Part shown: positions 25,957 to 28,841 of the stretch, piece after piece | How the letters are laid out: each line of letters opens with the position of its first letter | Numbering within the stretch: the first letter of the stretch is position 1 | Notes under the pieces: generated by a model | Databases searched by the model: none | The model's input: only the letters and a program-made list of their open reading frames with translations | What the model was told of the DNA's origin: nothing | Program-made: the position numbers and the translations under genes | Assembly (NCBI GenBank): GCA_012513515.1 | Contig: JAAZCA010000026.1 | Span: 1 to 28,841, forward strand | Reading direction: 5' to 3' | Length of the DNA stretch: 28,841 nt | Source: Myxococcales bacterium | GTDB lineage: Bacteria; UBA10199; 2-02-FULL-44-16; JAAZCA01

Positions 25957-27316
25957 ATTTGAAGATATTCTCGAACTTTCTCGAATAAGACTAGCCGCAT
26001 ATGCCCAGACGATGTGGTCTGGATACAAGACTCCTTTGCATGTCCTGAAACTGTGTAATGCCCTAGAAGAAATTGAGTGCGGGAATATCGACCGCCTCAT
26101 CGTTACGATGCCGCCTCGGTGTAGCAAATCGCTTAACATCGCCCAATTTTTCCCCGCATGGTATCTCGGCAGGAATCCATCAAAACAAATAATCTACTCA
26201 TCATACAGCCAGAATCAGGCCACAAAATTCGGTCGCCTTGTCAGAAATCAACTCGCAGACCCTCTGTTCAAAAGGATATTCCCGAATTGCCATATTAGTG
26301 AGGATTCACAGGCTAAGCATGAGTTCAACACAATCGAAGGTGGCACATACAATGCCGTCGGTCGTGGCGGCTCAATAACTGGCAAAGGTGCAGACCTTCT
26401 TATTCTTGATGATATGTTTAAGGACAACAAAGAGGCTGACAGCAAATATATTCGAGAACAGATAAAAGACTGGTATCGCTCTGTTGCGAGCACACGCCTT
26501 CAAAAGGATGGGGCCGTCGTTATGTGTGGCACACGCTGGCATGAGGACGACAATATCGGTTGGGCTATAAATGAACTTACTAACCAAAACTGGACGGTCA
26601 TCAATTTTTCGGCTCGTGATGAAAACAATAACCCACTGTGGCCGGAGATGTTCGGCGATTCGGCTCTTAGAGATATTGAAAAAACACTCGGCTCATATTT
26701 CTGGAACGCCCTTTACATGGGCAGACCATCAGCAAGAGAGGGCAATATCTTCAAACGAAATAAATGGCGATTTTATCAGGTTTCGCCGTCACGATTCGAT
26801 ATGATGATTCAGTCGTGGGATTCGAGTTTCAAGGATGGCAAAAACACGAGTTATGTTGTCGGTCAGGTGTGGGGTAAGGTCGGGCCTGATATTTATCTCA
26901 TCGACCAAGTGAGAGGAAAGATGGGTTTCGTCGATACGATAAAGGCTATCAATAAACTCGTAAAGGACTATCCAAAAACATACAGTAAGCTCATAGAAGA
27001 TAAGGCCAATGGCTCTGCAATCATCGACGTTCTGAAACGAAAGTTTCAGGGCGTATTGCCGATGACTCCCGACGGCTCAAAGGAGTCGAGAGCACAGGCA
27101 GTCTCTTATTTACAGGAATCCGGCAATATCTACCTTCCCGACCCTAAGATAAAATCATGGGTGAATGATTTTCTGGATGAGTGCGCCGATTTTCCAAACG
27201 CCCAGAACGATGACCAAGTGGATGCCATGTCACAGGCGCTCTCATATCTGCATAAAAAGTGTGATGGCGTTACAAGGCTGAAAAATCTTTTAGGCGACTT
27301 ATACAATGCAAAATAA
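25946..27316 (+). CDS. Phage terminase large subunit (ATPase plus nuclease)
   Basis: 456 aa, complete. The N-terminal packaging ATPase has a Walker A-like loop MPPRCSKS (55-62) and Walker B LLILDD (D155/D156), followed by VVMCGTRWHEDD as the probable coupling region. The C-terminal RNase H-like nuclease shows its acidic residues in order: QSWDSSFK (D292), IEDKANG (D352) and NDDQVDAM (D422/D423/D426). It cuts concatemeric DNA and pumps it into proheads. All key residues are intact, so packaging function is probably retained. It starts inside the small terminase gene. The next gene is not a portal, which is unusual. Confidence 0.93.
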   Translation: MKHEFEDILELSRIRLAAYAQTMWSGYKTPLHVLKLCNALEEIECGNIDRLIVTMPPRCSKSLNIAQFFPAWYLGRNPSKQIIYSSYSQNQATKFGRLVRNQLADPLFKRIFPNCHISEDSQAKHEFNTIEGGTYNAVGRGGSITGKGADLLILDDMFKDNKEADSKYIREQIKDWYRSVASTRLQKDGAVVMCGTRWHEDDNIGWAINELTNQNWTVINFSARDENNNPLWPEMFGDSALRDIEKTLGSYFWNALYMGRPSAREGNIFKRNKWRFYQVSPSRFDMMIQSWDSSFKDGKNTSYVVGQVWGKVGPDIYLIDQVRGKMGFVDTIKAINKLVKDYPKTYSKLIEDKANGSAIIDVLKRKFQGVLPMTPDGSKESRAQAVSYLQESGNIYLPDPKIKSWVNDFLDECADFPNAQNDDQVDAMSQALSYLHKKCDGVTRLKNLLGDLYNAK

Positions 27317-27348
27317 TACTGACATTCGGGTACAAACTTGATACCTGT

Positions 27349-27882
27349 ATGCACACCATGAATAGCGTGGATACTAGAAAAGAGAGTAAAATTGATGAAC
27401 TCCTTTTTTTGGCTGGATTGATAAATATAGATTTAAGAAGAAAACGTTTTGATATGCAATATGGGGCATCTGCTCCGATATTGCCGACTCACGTTGTTGA
27501 TTTTAAGAATATGACTATTTTTTTGACCGATTATGCTAAGCAAAAAAGGTTTGATGTTGTGGCTACGCCCAGAGTCAGTAATTCGCTTATTCAATATCAT
27601 GATAAGGATAATCCAGATAGCGGCGGTCGGATTTATCTTGGACACCAAATAAAAAATACAGATGGCTCTATCCATGACAGAAAAAATCTCACGATAATAT
27701 GGGATTTAGTACACGAAGTTGGTCACTTGCTAATTTTTGATTTGTCGAAAATCAGAAATAAAGAACATGAACAACATGCGTGGGATGCTGGTGAACAGTT
27801 AGTGTCTGATAAATATCCGTGCATTGAAAACAATAGACAGTCTTTCGAAGAATGGAAGAAAGATTGTCTTTCAACTTACTGA
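27349..27882 (+). CDS. ImmA/IrrE-like HExxH metallopeptidase
   Basis: 177 aa. The zinc-protease motif HEVGH sits near residue 125 in a helix (IIWDLVHEVGHLLIF), followed about 20 residues later by EHEQHAWDAGEQL, which could give the third zinc ligand. This is the COG2856 (ImmA/IrrE) pattern; in mobile elements such proteins cleave XRE-type repressors. There is no convincing SD, and either ATG 27349 or ATG 27358 could be the start. An XRE repressor gene lies just downstream on the opposite strand, with 21 nt between the 3' ends, which supports a regulator-protease pair. The N-terminal half is unassigned. Other HExxH families remain possible. Confidence 0.7.
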   Translation: MHTMNSVDTRKESKIDELLFLAGLINIDLRRKRFDMQYGASAPILPTHVVDFKNMTIFLTDYAKQKRFDVVATPRVSNSLIQYHDKDNPDSGGRIYLGHQIKNTDGSIHDRKNLTIIWDLVHEVGHLLIFDLSKIRNKEHEQHAWDAGEQLVSDKYPCIENNRQSFEEWKKDCLSTY

Positions 27883-27903
27883 TTACTCATATCAATATGT
27901 ACT

Positions 27904-28134
27904 TCAAGATTTCTCAAACAAATTCTTAGGGTCAACGCCGATGGTTTTACAAATGCGCCACACCGTCATCAGAGTGGGGTTGCCTTCGCCCTTTTTTATT
28001 CGTGCGATATAACGTGGGTCAAGACCTGATAGAAGTTGTTGTCTTTGGCTCATCCCCGCTTTTTTCAAAGCCTTTTTTAGATTGTCACAAAAACGCTTCT
28101 GAAAAGCTGTATATGTTTCAGTATAATCCTTCAC
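27904..28134 (-). CDS. XRE/Cro-CI family transcriptional repressor
   Basis: 76 aa, essentially a single HTH_3 domain. Residues about 18-72 hold the five-helix pattern: LKKALKKAGMSQRQ, LSGLDPRYIARIKKGEGNPTLMTVWRICKTIGVDPKNLF, with recognition helix DPRYIARIKKG. The start appears to be GTG at 28132-28134; the SD is weak. It probably binds the 26-bp palindrome at 28168-28193, which lies between it and the rightward genes, and so controls itself and them. It is likely the lysogeny-type switch of the element and a possible target of the HExxH protein at 27349. Confidence 0.88.
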   Translation of the reverse strand: MKDYTETYTAFQKRFCDNLKKALKKAGMSQRQQLLSGLDPRYIARIKKGEGNPTLMTVWRICKTIGVDPKNLFEKS

Positions 28135-28167
28135 ATGAAGGACTATAAATACCTCTGGCCTTTATAG

Positions 28168-28193
28168 ATATGGTATGATAGACTATACCATAT
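28168..28193. promoter_or_regulatory. Palindromic operator between divergent repressor and rightward genes
   Basis: Perfect 9-bp arms ATATGGTAT (28168-28176) and ATACCATAT (28185-28193) flank an 8-nt spacer. It is 34 nt upstream of the repressor start and 35 nt upstream of the gene at 28228, inside AT-rich DNA that should hold both promoters. Binding by the XRE protein is inferred. Confidence 0.65.
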
Positions 28194-28227
28194 GTAAGAA
28201 CATGATAACTATGGAGATATTGAATTA

Positions 28228-28449
28228 ATGGCGAACACGAAACACCATCTGCAAAAACGAGCTAACAGATTATTGGTGATTCTCATCTTCATTTCAATTC
28301 TTATCGCAGGGGGTGTGTTTTTCTGGTCTGGCAAAGCCGATTGCTGGCATTGTAGAACAGACCCTTGCTATTACGATATTCAATGCGGCACATGGTGTTA
28401 TTGTCACAAGGCGGAAAATGAAATGCGAGGCATTTGTGTTAGTGAGTAA
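28228..28449 (+). CDS. Small cysteine-rich single-pass membrane protein, unknown function
   Basis: 73 aa. Residues about 14-34 (LLVILIFISILIAGGVFFW) form one membrane helix after a basic N-terminus, so the C-terminal 39 residues should face the periplasm. That tail is rich in cysteine (CWHC, PCYY, QCGTWCYC, GICV), suggesting disulfides or metal binding. A GGAG SD lies about 12 nt upstream, longer than usual. It is the first gene rightward of the operator and is close to the thermonuclease-like gene. No family was recognised. Confidence 0.65.
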   Translation: MANTKHHLQKRANRLLVILIFISILIAGGVFFWSGKADCWHCRTDPCYYDIQCGTWCYCHKAENEMRGICVSE

Positions 28450-28455
28450 ATCGCA

Positions 28456-28841
28456 ATGAAGGCAACCTGTAACAGCATAAAGTCAGCAATCTTCATTTTA
28501 TTTTTATCATTACTCTTGTCTGGCTGTGCAAAGACGGTCGTGAGAATTGTGGACGGTGACACGATTGTTTTAAGCAACGGAAATAAAATAAGGCTCATTG
28601 GCGTTGATACCCCTGAAAGTCATTACAACAAAAAAATTGAACGTGATGTAGTCCGCTCTAAGTGCAAGGCCGATGACATTATTAAAATGGGCGCACAATC
28701 AGCCGATTATCTTAGCAATCTTCTATTGGGTAATAAAATACGCCTGAAATACGACAATCAACGCAAAGATATGTACGGGCGCTCACTGGGATATGTATTC
28801 ACTAAGGACGGGACATTTATAAATGAAAAAATAATAGCCGA
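28456..28841 (+). CDS. Thermonuclease-like (SNase) lipoprotein, truncated by window end
   Basis: 128 codons are visible and the reading frame is open at the window edge. The N-terminus is a lipoprotein signal with lipobox LSGC (AIFILFLSLLLSGC). The staphylococcal-nuclease fold follows: VVRIVDGDTIVL (Ca2+-binding aspartates), IRLIGVDTPES (catalytic Arg and Glu) and DMYGRSLGYVF (second catalytic Arg). Such enzymes cut DNA and RNA with Ca2+. As a lipoprotein it would sit on the outer face of a membrane. It starts 6 nt after the small membrane-protein gene, so the two are probably co-transcribed. A role in nuclease defence or DNA turnover by the element is possible but not shown. Confidence 0.85.
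   Translation, partial: MKATCNSIKSAIFILFLSLLLSGCAKTVVRIVDGDTIVLSNGNKIRLIGVDTPESHYNKKIERDVVRSKCKADDIIKMGAQSADYLSNLLLGNKIRLKYDNQRKDMYGRSLGYVFTKDGTFINEKIIA

Larger units (their letters stand above)
25528..28841 (+). mobile_element. Edge of a prophage, phage satellite or related integrated element
   Basis: Terminase small and large subunits, an ImmA/IrrE-like protein, an XRE repressor with a palindromic operator, and small phage-style genes follow one another. The DNA is visibly more AT-rich than the flanking chromosome. The right end lies outside the window and the left end is probably between about 25240 and 25527. Integrase, portal and capsid genes are not in view, so the type of element is open. 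Confidence 0.7.

Overview
The window is 28.8 kb of bacterial chromosome. The organism is probably an uncultured Gram-negative, deltaproteobacterium-like lineage. The evidence is predicted lipoproteins, a periplasmic adaptor protein, SD-led genes with some GTG starts, a dimeric-type glycyl-tRNA synthetase next to ppdK, and a DUF1554-type lipoprotein. Taxonomy is inferred from gene style only. No rRNA, tRNA or CRISPR array was seen.

Region 1 (1-14159): a sugar module bracketed by two very large proteins of unknown function. The 1257-aa protein (404-4177) and the 981-aa protein (11214-14159) share a layout: N-terminal helical region, hydrophobic centre and a similar C-terminal domain that appears twice in the larger one. 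Between them lie an organophosphate-type MFS transporter, a 722-aa GT4 glycosyltransferase resembling sucrose(-phosphate) synthases, a sucrose phosphorylase with all catalytic residues, and, on the minus strand, a GlpT/UhpT-like transporter. Together they suggest uptake of phosphorylated sugars or glycerol phosphate and a cycle of sucrose synthesis and phosphorolysis.

Region 2 (14149-19644, all minus): two transcription units. An RND/ABC-type adaptor lipoprotein overlaps a secreted phosphodiester glycosidase (NAGPA/DUF2233) gene. A Na+/phosphate cotransporter with a PhoU-like tail is then followed by a Na+/solute symporter. A TATAAT promoter lies just upstream of the adaptor gene, and a divergent promoter drives the next region.

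Region 3 (19723-25238): glyS and ppdK form a plus-strand operon ending in a strong bidirectional terminator, shared with a convergent gene for a DUF1554 lipoprotein that has its own promoter and a very strong SD.

Region 4 (about 25187-28841): an intergenic stretch with two degenerate heptamer repeat tracts and an orphan hairpin, followed by visibly more AT-rich phage-type genes. These are a small terminase, a complete large terminase, an ImmA/IrrE-type HExxH protein, a convergent XRE repressor with a 26-bp palindromic operator upstream, a small cysteine-rich membrane protein and a thermonuclease-like lipoprotein cut by the window end. This is the edge of a prophage, satellite or other integrated element. 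No portal, capsid or integrase is visible inside the window.

The best candidates for something undescribed are the paired giant membrane proteins flanking the sucrose module, the unassigned C-terminal domain of the glycosyltransferase, and the unusual gene order after the terminase.
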